Of a stretch of DNA of 46,414 bases, positions 23,779 through 32,110 are shown one piece after another (the stretch's first letter is position 1; the number at the start of each line of letters is the position of its first letter). Origin of the DNA: Deltaproteobacteria bacterium (GTDB taxonomy: Bacteria; Myxococcota_A; UBA796; SXON01); contig CANLGL010000044.1 in the NCBI GenBank assembly GCA_947490345.1, positions 1-46,414 of the forward strand, read 5' to 3'. Below the pieces are notes generated by a model. The model made no database searches. It was not told where the DNA came from and was given only the letters and a program-made list of their open reading frames with translations. The translations under genes were made by a program, and so were the position numbers.

Positions 23779-25698
23779 ATGCGCCTGTCCGCACCCTTCC
23801 CGCTGATCCTGCTGGCCCTTGCGGCGTGCACCCCGACCGATACCGAAGACACCAGCAAAGAGGACACCGCCACCGACACCGGTGAAGACTACGTCCCGCC
23901 CACCGACGAAGATGGTGACGGCGTCACGCCGAACGACGGTGACTGCGACGACACCGATCCCACCCGCTTCCCGGGCAACGCCGAAGCGTGCAACGGTATC
24001 GACGACAACTGCAACGACGCCGTGGACGAGGGCCTCCCCGACACGGACAGCGACGGCATTGCCGACTGCCAGGACACCGAGACCTGCGACGGCGTGGACA
24101 ACAACGGCGACGGTCTCACCGACGAAGGCTTCGCCGATGACGACGGTGACGGCGTGGCGGACTGCGTCGGCACCGAGGTCTGCGACGGCATCGACAACAA
24201 TGAGAATGGGCAGATCGACGAAGGCTACGATGCCGACGGTGACGGCTTCACCGAGTGTGGTGACGCCAGCGTCGATCCCGACTGCGACGACAGCGATCCC
24301 AACGTGTTCCCCGACGCCGGTGAAGTCAGCGGCGACTCGGTCGACAACGACTGCGACGGCCTCGTCGACGAAGGCGACTGGGAAGCGGGCGACCTGGCGA
24401 TCAACGAGATCATGAACAACCCCTTCGACGTGCTCGACCCCGACGGCGAGTACGTCGAGGTGGTCAACATGTCCCTCCGGACGCTGACCCTCAACGGCAT
24501 CATCCTGGCCTCGGACACCGACAGCGAGTGGCACCAGGTCAAGAGCGACACGCTGTTGACCCTCGAACCGGGCGCCTACTTCGTCTTCGCCTCCAACAGC
24601 ACCTACGTGACCAACGGCAACGTCAACGTCGACTACGAGTATGCGGACATCGTGCTGAGCAACGAGACCGACGACATCAAGCTCCTCGCCGACGGGATCG
24701 TGCTGGATTCGCTCTCCTGGGACGATGGCGCCACGATGCCCGACCTCCAGGGCGCGTCGATGGGCGTGGACCCCTGGTACATGGGCGCGACCAGCAACGA
24801 CGACGTGGCCTACTGGTGCGCCGCCACCTACGAGTGGGGCAACCCCGGCTCCGACCTCGGTAGCCCAACGGTAGAAAACGAGATCTGCTCCACCTGGGAC
24901 CACGACGAGGATGGATTCACCGGCGACGACGGCGACTGCATGGACGACAACGCCGACGTCTACCCTGGCGCCTTCGAGGCCACCGATGGTCTGGATACCG
25001 ACTGCGACGGCGAGTCGGAGTCAGCACCGACCGCACTGCCGGCCTACGACGCCGCCTCGGTGCTGGCGACGTGCTCGCCGCTGTACCTGGTCGGCACCGG
25101 CTCCTTCGACCCTGAAGGCGCCACGATGACCTATAGCTGGGAGTTGGCCGGGGCGCCGGCCGGGTCGTCCACGACCACCGCCGACATCCAGGACCCCACC
25201 GACGCCGACCCGCAGTTCCATCCCGACCTGCCCGGCGACTACACCTTCACCCTGACCGTGAATGACGGCGGGGCCGACTCGCTCCCGGTTTCGTTGACCG
25301 TGGCCATCGCCGATCGCGGCTACAACAGCGACCCGGTCGCCGCCGCCGGCGCCGACCAGTCGACCACCGGTAGCGCCACCTGCACGCCCATCAGCTACGG
25401 CGTCAGCTACGACTGCGACCCCTGCAGCGACTACTACTTCTACCTGGATGCCAGCAGCAGCACCGACGGGGACGGCGACCAGCTGACCTACACCTGGACC
25501 GAGGTGAGCGACGCCAACGGCATCGCATCGGTGACCACGACCGCAGCCACCACCGCGAGCGTCTTCTTCGACGACCCGCTCGCGACGTACGGCGCCGCCG
25601 ACGACAACACCGTCGTCATCGAAGTGACGGCGACCGACTGCTACGGCGGCTTCAGCTCCGATCAGGTCACGCTCACCTACGCCTGCACCGGCTCCTGA
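23779..25698 (+). CDS. MopE-type Asp-rich calcium-repeat lipoprotein with lamin-tail domain
   Basis: 639 aa. Lipoprotein signal LALAAC (Cys17) followed by a Thr/Asp-rich linker. Residues about 45-205 are tandem MopE/thrombospondin-3-like motifs (GDCDDTDPTRFPG, CNGIDDNCNDAVDEG, CDGVDNNGDGLTDEG, DNDCDGLVDEG), binding calcium or copper in relatives. About 206-350 resembles a lamin-tail domain (LAINEIMNNPFDVLDPDGEYVEV). One more metal motif (DGDCMDDNADVYPGA) and two PKD/Ig-like beta-sandwich domains follow (GSFDPEGATMTYSWEL; ASSSTDGDGDQLTYTW). An outer-surface protein of unknown ligand, typical of myxobacterial genomes. Confidence 0.88.
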   Translation: MRLSAPFPLILLALAACTPTDTEDTSKEDTATDTGEDYVPPTDEDGDGVTPNDGDCDDTDPTRFPGNAEACNGIDDNCNDAVDEGLPDTDSDGIADCQDTETCDGVDNNGDGLTDEGFADDDGDGVADCVGTEVCDGIDNNENGQIDEGYDADGDGFTECGDASVDPDCDDSDPNVFPDAGEVSGDSVDNDCDGLVDEGDWEAGDLAINEIMNNPFDVLDPDGEYVEVVNMSLRTLTLNGIILASDTDSEWHQVKSDTLLTLEPGAYFVFASNSTYVTNGNVNVDYEYADIVLSNETDDIKLLADGIVLDSLSWDDGATMPDLQGASMGVDPWYMGATSNDDVAYWCAATYEWGNPGSDLGSPTVENEICSTWDHDEDGFTGDDGDCMDDNADVYPGAFEATDGLDTDCDGESESAPTALPAYDAASVLATCSPLYLVGTGSFDPEGATMTYSWELAGAPAGSSTTTADIQDPTDADPQFHPDLPGDYTFTLTVNDGGADSLPVSLTVAIADRGYNSDPVAAAGADQSTTGSATCTPISYGVSYDCDPCSDYYFYLDASSSTDGDGDQLTYTWTEVSDANGIASVTTTAATTASVFFDDPLATYGAADDNTVVIEVTATDCYGGFSSDQVTLTYACTGS

Positions 25699-25703
25699 TA
25701 TCC

Positions 25704-25768
25704 GGCGCCTGCGCCCGGCCGGAGGGAACGCCGCGGTAGGGGAAGGGGCCGCAGGCTCCTTCCCCCTT
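25704..25768 (+). repeat. Dispersed element, copy 4 (3' part only)
   Basis: Only the last part is present: the linker GGCCGGAGGGAACGCCGCGG, also found in copy 5, and hairpin 3 with arms 25739-25750 and 25754-25765, 12 pairs with one G-U and loop GCA. It lies between convergent genes, so it may terminate both transcripts. Confidence 0.8.
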
Positions 25769-26482
25769 TCAGGTCAAGAGTGCGGTCCCCGTGGCGAGGC
25801 CGCGCTCGGCCGCCTCGCCCTTTTCGACCCAGTGGATGCACGTGACCGGGCACGCTTCGATGGCGTCCTGGATCAGGTCCATGGGCCCGTCCTGCGCGAT
25901 GGGCGACGCCTTGGCGTCGGCGGGGAGCACGAAGACCTGCTCGGTCTGCTCCACGCACGTTCCACACGAGATGCACTCCCACTGGTCGATGGCGAGAAGC
26001 TTGCCGGCGGCCTTGGCCCGTGAGGATTCGTTGTCGAGCGGCCCCCAGTAGGGCGCGCCGTCGTCCGCACGGTTGAGCCCCACCGCGCCCGTGATGGCGC
26101 TTGCGTCGCGGCCGTTGGCCTTGGCGCGCGCGAGGTAGTGCCCGAGCTCGGTCGAGCCCGTATCAGCATGGACGATCTTCGCCGCGCCGCGCGCGGCCGC
26201 AACCGCCGCCGCTGCCAGCGAGCCGGGCGCGCTGGGCGGGAGGGTAGGGCGCTCCGAGTAGGCGGGTGCGTCCATCGGCAGCGTCGGCAACTCGTCGGGG
26301 GGGGCGACCACCGGGGTCGGGAGAGCTTGACCGGCGGCGACGACCACGAGGGCCGGGACCGGAACGATCGGTGCGCCTGCTGGCCTCGGCACGACACGTG
26401 GCGGGTCGTTGGCGCCCACTCGGCGTTCGCTCAGCGCGGACTTGACCGTTTCCCGCAGCCCCTGCCGAAAGCGCGACAGCAT
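25769..26482 (-). CDS. 4Fe-4S ferredoxin with long disordered N-terminus
   Basis: 237 aa. The C-terminal about 75 residues are a single-cluster ferredoxin: ECISCGTC (CxxCxxC) and the later Cys-Pro in AIEACPVTC. It would carry one electron at low potential. The first 160 residues are Pro/Ala-rich and probably disordered (PTPVVAPPDELPTLP), unusual for a ferredoxin and possibly a linker to a partner. The start overlaps the stop of the upstream 2Fe-2S ferredoxin gene by 1 bp, indicating co-expression of two electron carriers. Confidence 0.85.
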   Translation of the reverse strand: MLSRFRQGLRETVKSALSERRVGANDPPRVVPRPAGAPIVPVPALVVVAAGQALPTPVVAPPDELPTLPMDAPAYSERPTLPPSAPGSLAAAAVAAARGAAKIVHADTGSTELGHYLARAKANGRDASAITGAVGLNRADDGAPYWGPLDNESSRAKAAGKLLAIDQWECISCGTCVEQTEQVFVLPADAKASPIAQDGPMDLIQDAIEACPVTCIHWVEKGEAAERGLATGTALLT

Positions 26483-26802
26483 CAGGCGTCCCGGAGGATG
26501 AGGCGCGCCACCGGACGGCCGCCGTGCAGGTGCTCACGCACGATCTCAGCCACGTCGGCGACGGTCACGCCGGCGTACCAGGTGCCCTCGGGGTAGACGA
26601 CGAGCGTTGGCCCCTGCCGACACGGCCCCAGGCAATTCGTGGTCTGGAGCTTCACGGTTTCGAGCAGGGCGTCATCGACCTCGATCGCGGCGGCCAATGC
26701 GTTGGACACATCGAGGCATCCACGATCGGCGCACGACCCTTTCGGATGGCCCGGCGGCCGACGGTTGGTGCAGACGAAGACATGGTGGCGCCAGGACGGC
26801 AT
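26482..26802 (-). CDS. Thioredoxin-fold [2Fe-2S] ferredoxin
   Basis: 106 aa, whole protein in the thioredoxin-like ferredoxin family. The four ligands fit the family spacing C-x12-C-x32-C-x3-C: C11, C24, C57 and C61, with NCLGPCRQGPTLVVYP at the end. Relatives serve as small electron carriers, or as NuoE-like modules. An extra cysteine at 29 is also present. It is coupled to the 4Fe-4S ferredoxin gene downstream, forming a two-gene redox pair with no visible reductase or oxidoreductase alongside. Confidence 0.88.
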   Translation of the reverse strand: MPSWRHHVFVCTNRRPPGHPKGSCADRGCLDVSNALAAAIEVDDALLETVKLQTTNCLGPCRQGPTLVVYPEGTWYAGVTVADVAEIVREHLHGGRPVARLILRDA

Positions 26803-26856
26803 GGCTCGACTATAGCCCCGACCGACGCGGGTCCGACGTAGCCGATCCTGCCAAAC

Positions 26857-28641
26857 TCACGGCAAGACCAGCGCCACGACCGCGACTGCGGCCGTGACGA
26901 CCATCGGCCACCCGAACTCCAGCGACCACCCGTACGACAGCGCCACCATCGCGAGGCCGTTGTTGAGGGCGTGGGCGAGCATCCCGGGGAGCACGCTGCG
27001 GCTGCGAAGCGAGACAAAACCAAGGAGTACGCCGAGCACCATCGTGGGGAAGAATCGGAACAGGCTGAGGTGAAAGAACCCGAACGCCAGCGCCGTCACC
27101 ACGACGGCCAACCCCGGTGTGCCCCGACTGCGCCACAGGCCGAAGAAAGCGCCGCGAAAGAGCAGCTCCTCGCAAATACCGGGAAGCACCGCGAAGAAGA
27201 GGAGGAGCTGCCACAGCGGCACGTCCTCGGGGAACATGCCCTCAAACAACGACGAAGGCGCCGGCAACACCAGGCCCACCAGCTCGCCCACGCAGAGCGC
27301 AAGGCCGGGGAGGGATACCCCTACGACGACGGCGCGGAGCCACTCGCGGAGGGGAGCCCGGTGGATCCGCAGCGTGTCGACGATGGAAAGACCGAGCCAC
27401 CATGGCGTGGCAAGCGCGAGCGGCAAAAAGAGGCCCACCTGGGTGAACGCCATCCCCGCCCGGATGTCCAACGCCTGGGCGGTCTGCCCCAAAAACCAGA
27501 GGGACAAACAGGCGATCGCAAATAGCGTCAGGGCGTCGGCTCGGTAGTCGCCGCGCAGCCGCCGCTGCGATGAACCCCGGCTACCGAGGATGACGTCCTC
27601 CCGGCCCATGAGTCGAGAGCCAAGGATCAGCGCCCCGAAGGCGTACGCGCCATGCGCGACGAAGCCGACTGCGAGCGGGAGCGGGGCGCCGTGTCCAGAG
27701 ACAACCTCGCGCAGCGCGAGCGCCAGCCCCGTGACCGGAAGCAGCGCCGTGACCGGGGTGAGTGCGACGCCGGGGAGCAGGGCGCCGGCCGCGAGGAGCA
27801 AGGGCACGACGAGCACAGGGGTAGTGAGGACCTGCCCACTCTTGAAGTCCGACGCCCACGCCGCGGCAGCGGTGAGCACCGCCGACAGGAGCACCGCCAT
27901 CGGCAGGAAAAGCAGCACGGCAAGCGTCACGACGCCCGCCGATAGGTCGATATCCAGGAGGTAGCGCGCGCTGAGCCAGGAAGAGACCCCCGACAGCACC
28001 GTGCTGAGCGTGGTGAAGCTGAGGACGAGCAGGAACTTGCCGCCGAGGATGAGGCGCCGGTCCACCGCCGTCGTGAGCAGCGTCTCGATGGTGCCGCGCT
28101 CCTTCTCCCCGGTGACCACGTCGAGCGCGGTGTAGAGGCCGCCAGTCAAGAGCGTGAACAAGAGCACGAGCGGGAGGACACCGCCGGCGGTCTGCCTTGC
28201 CCTCTCCGCGTTCGTCATGGTGTCCTTGGTCTTCACCACGCGGGCCGCCTCGCGCTTTCGCAACTTGGAGAGGGCGGTGCGCAGCCGGGTGCGCGCGTCG
28301 AGGCTGTCCGGCTCGCGCGAGTCCCACCAGACCTCCGCACCCTCGGTGGTGCGCCGTGCCGCGGCCATCACCGTGCCATCACGCACGGCCGCTTCGAGGT
28401 CGGGGACGTCGATTCGGCGGAGATTGTCGGGGAGTGCGAAGGCCGGCTCGGTCGCGACGTCCAGCACCTCCGCGTCGGCCTTTTCCTGCGAGCGCTTCAC
28501 CACCACCGAGCCGCCCGCGCCGAGTAGCGGGTAGACCACCAGCGGCACAATCACCATCAGGACGAGCGTCAGGGGATCCCGCAGGTGTTGGCGCAGTTCG
28601 GACCGGAGAATCACCCACAGGACGCGCGCCGCCGCGCTCAT
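26857..28641 (-). CDS. ABC-2 permease fused to a CPBP intramembrane protease
   Basis: 594 aa. The first about 380 residues are a NatB-like ABC-2 permease: an N-terminal helix, a large external domain (about 50-170), then five or six helices starting at GGLYTALDVVTGEKERGTIETLL. After a linker come further helices of a CPBP (CAAX-type, bacteriocin-processing-like) protease with all catalytic residues: EELLFR at 491-496, F520 and H524, H557 and N561. The fusion suggests an exporter whose permease also cleaves a membrane-embedded substrate, or immunity-related handling. Stop/start overlap with the ABC ATPase gene. Substrate unknown. Confidence 0.85.
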   Translation of the reverse strand: MSAAARVLWVILRSELRQHLRDPLTLVLMVIVPLVVYPLLGAGGSVVVKRSQEKADAEVLDVATEPAFALPDNLRRIDVPDLEAAVRDGTVMAAARRTTEGAEVWWDSREPDSLDARTRLRTALSKLRKREAARVVKTKDTMTNAERARQTAGGVLPLVLLFTLLTGGLYTALDVVTGEKERGTIETLLTTAVDRRLILGGKFLLVLSFTTLSTVLSGVSSWLSARYLLDIDLSAGVVTLAVLLFLPMAVLLSAVLTAAAAWASDFKSGQVLTTPVLVVPLLLAAGALLPGVALTPVTALLPVTGLALALREVVSGHGAPLPLAVGFVAHGAYAFGALILGSRLMGREDVILGSRGSSQRRLRGDYRADALTLFAIACLSLWFLGQTAQALDIRAGMAFTQVGLFLPLALATPWWLGLSIVDTLRIHRAPLREWLRAVVVGVSLPGLALCVGELVGLVLPAPSSLFEGMFPEDVPLWQLLLFFAVLPGICEELLFRGAFFGLWRSRGTPGLAVVVTALAFGFFHLSLFRFFPTMVLGVLLGFVSLRSRSVLPGMLAHALNNGLAMVALSYGWSLEFGWPMVVTAAVAVVALVLP

Positions 28642-29372
28642 GGCGCGTGGCCTCGGACGAGCTGGACGAAGACCTCCTCGAGGCGCTCGCGCCCAGTGCG
28701 CACACGAAGCTCCGCCACCGTGCCACTGGCGAGGACCACCCCGGCGTGGATCACCACGACACGGTCACAGAGGCGCTCCGCCTCGCCCATGATGTGGGTG
28801 CTGTAGAGCACGCAGCGACCGCGCTTGCGCGCCTCCTCCAGGAAGGCAAAGAGCTCCTGGGCCACCAGGACGTCGAGCCCCGACGTAGGCTCGTCGAAGA
28901 TGAGCACCGGTGGATCGTGCACCACCGCGCGGGCGATGCTGACCTTCTGCTTCATGCCCGTCGAGAGCCGGTCACAGGTGACGTTCCCGAACTTGCGGAT
29001 GTCGAAACGATCGAGCGAGGCCTCCGCGCGCGCCTCCGCGTCCACACAACCCTGGAGTGTCGCGACGTAGACCAGCACCTCGCGCGGCGTGAGGCGGCCG
29101 AACAGTCCGGTGCTAGCGCTGAGATAGCCGATGCTCCGTCGAACCTCTGCGGGGGCGCTCCGGACGTCGTGCCCGGCCACCCGAGCGCTCCCCGAGTCGG
29201 GCGCAATGAGCGTGCTGAGCATGCGCATCGTGGTCGATTTTCCCGCCCCGTTGGGCCCCAACAGGCCCACGATCTCGCCGGCGTGGGCGTCCAAGCTCAC
29301 TCCGTCCACGGCGAGTACCGGTTGGCCCTCGCCATTGATAAAGGCCTTGCGCAGTCCTTCCGCGACGATCAT
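28638..29372 (-). CDS. ABC transporter ATPase, NatA-like
   Basis: 244 aa from ATG 29372. Walker [10 protein letters not shown] at 39-47, signature LSTGMKQKV, Walker [12 protein letters not shown], then the switch His in [16 protein letters not shown]. It should power both the flanking permeases; the three genes overlap by 4 bp at each junction and form one operon. NatA-like ATPases export sodium or drugs in studied cases; the substrate here is not evident. Confidence 0.93.
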   Translation of the reverse strand: MIVAEGLRKAFINGEGQPVLAVDGVSLDAHAGEIVGLLGPNGAGKSTTMRMLSTLIAPDSGSARVAGHDVRSAPAEVRRSIGYLSASTGLFGRLTPREVLVYVATLQGCVDAEARAEASLDRFDIRKFGNVTCDRLSTGMKQKVSIARAVVHDPPVLIFDEPTSGLDVLVAQELFAFLEEARKRGRCVLYSTHIMGEAERLCDRVVVIHAGVVLASGTVAELRVRTGRERLEEVFVQLVRGHAP

Positions 29373-30388
29373 CGCAGCTCCTCTCTCGAAAGGGTCCGGG
29401 CGGTCCAACCGGTGGCCAAGCCGCCGATCACCAGCAGCTCCACGACAGCGACGGCCCCCCACACCCCGATGCTGTTCCCAAGCAGCACCTGTCGCATCGA
29501 CAACACGGCGTTGGTGATCGGGATGAAGCCGAGTTCAGGCCCCAACTCCGCCTTCGGCAGCATGCCCAGGACCGCCAACAGCATCACCACGGCAGCGGCC
29601 GTCGACGCCGTGTTCTGAGCCTGTTTGAAGCTGCGCGCCGGCGCCGCGGCCACGAGCGAGATTGACGCACCGGCGAGCGCGGTGAGGGCGGCGAGGGGCA
29701 AAAAGGCGACGAGCCGGGCGGGAGGCAGCCCGATCGGGGCGTCGATGAGGAACGCGAGATGAAACAGGGTGACCAGGGCGCCGACCAGTGTCGCGGTCAT
29801 CGCCAAAAGCGTGATGAGCCCGACCGAAACGAGCTTGCCCGCCACGAAGGCCCAGCGCGGCGCCGCGGTGACCAGCGTCGTCTCGAGCGTGCCCCGCTCG
29901 CGGTCGGCCACCACCGCCTCCATTGCCGGGTACATGCTGGCAATCACCGCGAGGGTCACCAGGAGACCAGGCAACATCTGCGCCAACACACTCGCGAGCG
30001 CCTCCTTTTCGGGCGCGACGTCGTGGCTTTCGATGTCCCAGGGCTCGTCGAGCGCATCGACGAGCCGGCGGCGCGCCAGATCGCTCACCGGATCGCCCGA
30101 GCGATAGCGCACGGTAACGGTGCGGCCGTCGAGCACCACGGTGGCATCGGCGTCGGGACCGGACACTCGTTGGACGTTGTCCGGCAGCTCGGCCGCGAGC
30201 GCGTCAGGGACAACTACCCGGGGTCGAAGCGACTCCTCCCAGCCGTCGACGAGCGCCTGACCCTGCGAAAACAGGAACAGCATCAGGGGAAACAAGAACA
30301 GCGGCGTCATCACCGAAAACAGCATGGTGTTGATGTCGCGGAGGAGCTGACGCAGCTCAGCGTCCAGCACCGCGAGGAGAACGCGCAC
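29369..30388 (-). CDS. ABC-2 permease, NatB-like
   Basis: 339 aa. An N-terminal helix (MTPLFLFPLMLFLF region), an extracellular domain to about 170, then six helices beginning at ADRERGTLETTLV, the same E/R/T-rich coupling helix motif as in the fused permease. It pairs with the ATPase gene that overlaps its stop. No protease domain is present here, in contrast to the fused partner, so the exporter probably is a heterodimer with one protease-bearing half. Confidence 0.87.
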   Translation of the reverse strand: MRVLLAVLDAELRQLLRDINTMLFSVMTPLFLFPLMLFLFSQGQALVDGWEESLRPRVVVPDALAAELPDNVQRVSGPDADATVVLDGRTVTVRYRSGDPVSDLARRRLVDALDEPWDIESHDVAPEKEALASVLAQMLPGLLVTLAVIASMYPAMEAVVADRERGTLETTLVTAAPRWAFVAGKLVSVGLITLLAMTATLVGALVTLFHLAFLIDAPIGLPPARLVAFLPLAALTALAGASISLVAAAPARSFKQAQNTASTAAAVVMLLAVLGMLPKAELGPELGFIPITNAVLSMRQVLLGNSIGVWGAVAVVELLVIGGLATGWTARTLSREELR

Positions 30389-30391
30389 GCG

Positions 30392-30796
30392 CTACTCGGC
30401 CGCCTTCTTGTCCGATCCGGCGACGACATTGGCCTCGATTGCCCACCCCTGGACGACGGCGCCGTCCTCGTCGGAGCCGGCCGACAGTTCCAGCCGCGTG
30501 CGCTTTTCCTCAGAGAGCTTCAGGGTGTCCGTCTTCGCCACGATGATCGACCAGGTGCCGTCGGCGAGAACCCGCACCTCGCTGATCTCGACCCCGAGCT
30601 GCCAACCGCTCTTGCGCTTGGTGACCTCGAACATCACGCGGGCCTGCTTCCCGTCGAACCACGGGACGAGGAGCGCGCCCGGAACCAGACCAGGCTCGAG
30701 GTGGGTGAGGCGGACATCGAACGCCGGCCCCTTCGGGGGGGTGACGGTGAGGTCGAAATCGACCGCGGACGCGGTTGCGAAGAGGGCGAGCCACAT
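30392..30796 (-). CDS. Small exported protein of unknown function
   Basis: 134 aa. A short signal (MWLALFATASA) precedes a beta-rich mature domain with GVEISEVRVLADGTWSIIVA. No family was recognised. Three bases separate its stop from the start of the NatB-like gene, so it is probably the first gene of the exporter operon and could be a periplasmic accessory. Confidence 0.65.
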   Translation of the reverse strand: MWLALFATASAVDFDLTVTPPKGPAFDVRLTHLEPGLVPGALLVPWFDGKQARVMFEVTKRKSGWQLGVEISEVRVLADGTWSIIVAKTDTLKLSEEKRTRLELSAGSDEDGAVVQGWAIEANVVAGSDKKAAE

Positions 30797-30827
30797 CGGT
30801 GCAGTCTACCCGATAAAGAATCTGAAC

Positions 30828-32039
30828 GTGCTCCTCACCCCTGGCCAGACGGTCGATGCCTTCGTGGTCGTCGAGCTGATCGACGATGGCGGCGCCGGCC
30901 AGGTCTACCGCGTCCGCCGCCCTCGAAGCCGACAGGAGCGCGCGCTGAAGGTCCTGACCGTGCTGAGCCCGAAACATCGGTTGAAGCTCTTGGACGGGGT
31001 GCTTCTCGTCGCGGAGCTACGCCACCGTTGCCTCATCCACATCGAGGACGTCGTGGAGCTGCCGGACGCCCTGGGCCTGGTGACGGAGTTCGTGGACGGA
31101 CCGTCGCTCCAGGAAATCATCGTAAGCGATGAGCCGCTTGGGGAGGAAGAAGCGTCCGCCATCTTCGAGCAGCTCGGCGCGGTCGTGCGGGCGGCGCACG
31201 CGGCCGGCGTGGCCAACCTGGGACTCGGTCCGCGCAAGGTGCTCCTGGCCGAGGCGCCGGAGGGCGTCGGGGTGCGCGTCGTGGGTATCGATCTCGCGGG
31301 GGTGACGGCGGTGGACCCTGCCGGAATCCAGGTCGACCTGGCGGCGCTCGGCGCACTGGGGGCGGCGCTGGGGGTACCGTCGGGGGCCGCGGCCACCACC
31401 AATCCGCCGGCCAGCCTGCCCGTGCCCGCGCCTGCCCCCGCGGCGGAGCCGACAGCGCCGGAGGCCGTCCACCCCCGCGCGCCGCCGACGCGCCCGCCCG
31501 CGCCCGCCGCTCAGCTTGCGAGCCCCCGGCGCCTCCTCGCCGTCACCTTCGCGATTTTCTGCGGTGTGGCGCTGTGGCAAGCGGCAGAGCGGGCTGACGA
31601 GGTCCAAAGAGCCGAGGCCCACATCGTCGTCCTCGCCAACGCGCTCGATGGTCCCTTTCGCTCCGTTGGCGAGCCGCTCGCGGAGGCCATCGCTCGCGCC
31701 GGTGGCGCACTGGCGGCGCCGGCGGATGCCTTCACCTCCGCGGCCACGGCCCGCGCCAGAGTCGAGCGCGCGCGGGAGCTGGTGCGGGCGCTCCGGGCCG
31801 AGGTGGGACGGCAACGCCTGTCGGGGAGAACGGCTGGCGGGGAGCTCGCGCTGGCGGCAGGGCAGGTCGAGCGCATCGACGAACAAGTCAGCGAGGCAGA
31901 AACGGCCCTCGCCGCCGCCGAAACGCTCAGCGGAGAATGGACCGACCAGCTGGCGAACGCGCTGAACTGGCTTGATTCCGGGCACATCGTCGGCGACGCC
32001 CCCATCGTGAGCGCTGAAAAGCTCGACAGTTTCCGATAG
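30828..32039 (+). CDS. Membrane-anchored Ser/Thr pseudokinase
   Basis: 403 aa from GTG 30828. The N-lobe is recognisable: Gly-rich loop GGAGQVY at 21-27, ATP lysine K41, and HIEDVVEL. The catalytic loop is degenerate: the usual HRDLKPxN becomes NLGLGPRK (130-137), with Asp, Lys and Asn all lost, and DFG becomes DLA (D155). A Pro/Ala linker (about 185-232) leads to one membrane helix (236-251) and an exported helical, coiled-coil-like tail (about 255-390). Probably a non-catalytic receptor or scaffold. It starts 31 bp from the divergent small exported gene and precedes a histidine kinase gene by 71 bp. Confidence 0.8.
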   Translation: MLLTPGQTVDAFVVVELIDDGGAGQVYRVRRPRSRQERALKVLTVLSPKHRLKLLDGVLLVAELRHRCLIHIEDVVELPDALGLVTEFVDGPSLQEIIVSDEPLGEEEASAIFEQLGAVVRAAHAAGVANLGLGPRKVLLAEAPEGVGVRVVGIDLAGVTAVDPAGIQVDLAALGALGAALGVPSGAAATTNPPASLPVPAPAPAAEPTAPEAVHPRAPPTRPPAPAAQLASPRRLLAVTFAIFCGVALWQAAERADEVQRAEAHIVVLANALDGPFRSVGEPLAEAIARAGGALAAPADAFTSAATARARVERARELVRALRAEVGRQRLSGRTAGGELALAAGQVERIDEQVSEAETALAAAETLSGEWTDQLANALNWLDSGHIVGDAPIVSAEKLDSFR

Positions 32040-32073
32040 CCGAACCGATTGGGGGTTGGTTGGGGGTGCGCCG

Positions 32074-32105
32074 CACCTGAAGGTGTGGCATACTGTCGCA
32101 GGAGG
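32074..32105 (+). promoter_or_regulatory. Palindrome, -10-like box and strong RBS before the histidine kinase
   Basis: CACCTGAAGGTG (32074-32085) is a 12-bp inverted repeat; CATACT (32089-32094) resembles a -10 box but no -35 is clear; AGGAGG (32100-32105) is a near-perfect Shine-Dalgarno 5 nt before the ATG at 32111. The palindrome could be an operator. Confidence 0.5.
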
Positions 32106-32110
32106 GGCCG

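Noticed and set aside
30408..30827. Longer frame for the pseudokinase
   Set aside because: It is antisense to the small exported gene; the kinase-like N-lobe begins just after GTG 30828.
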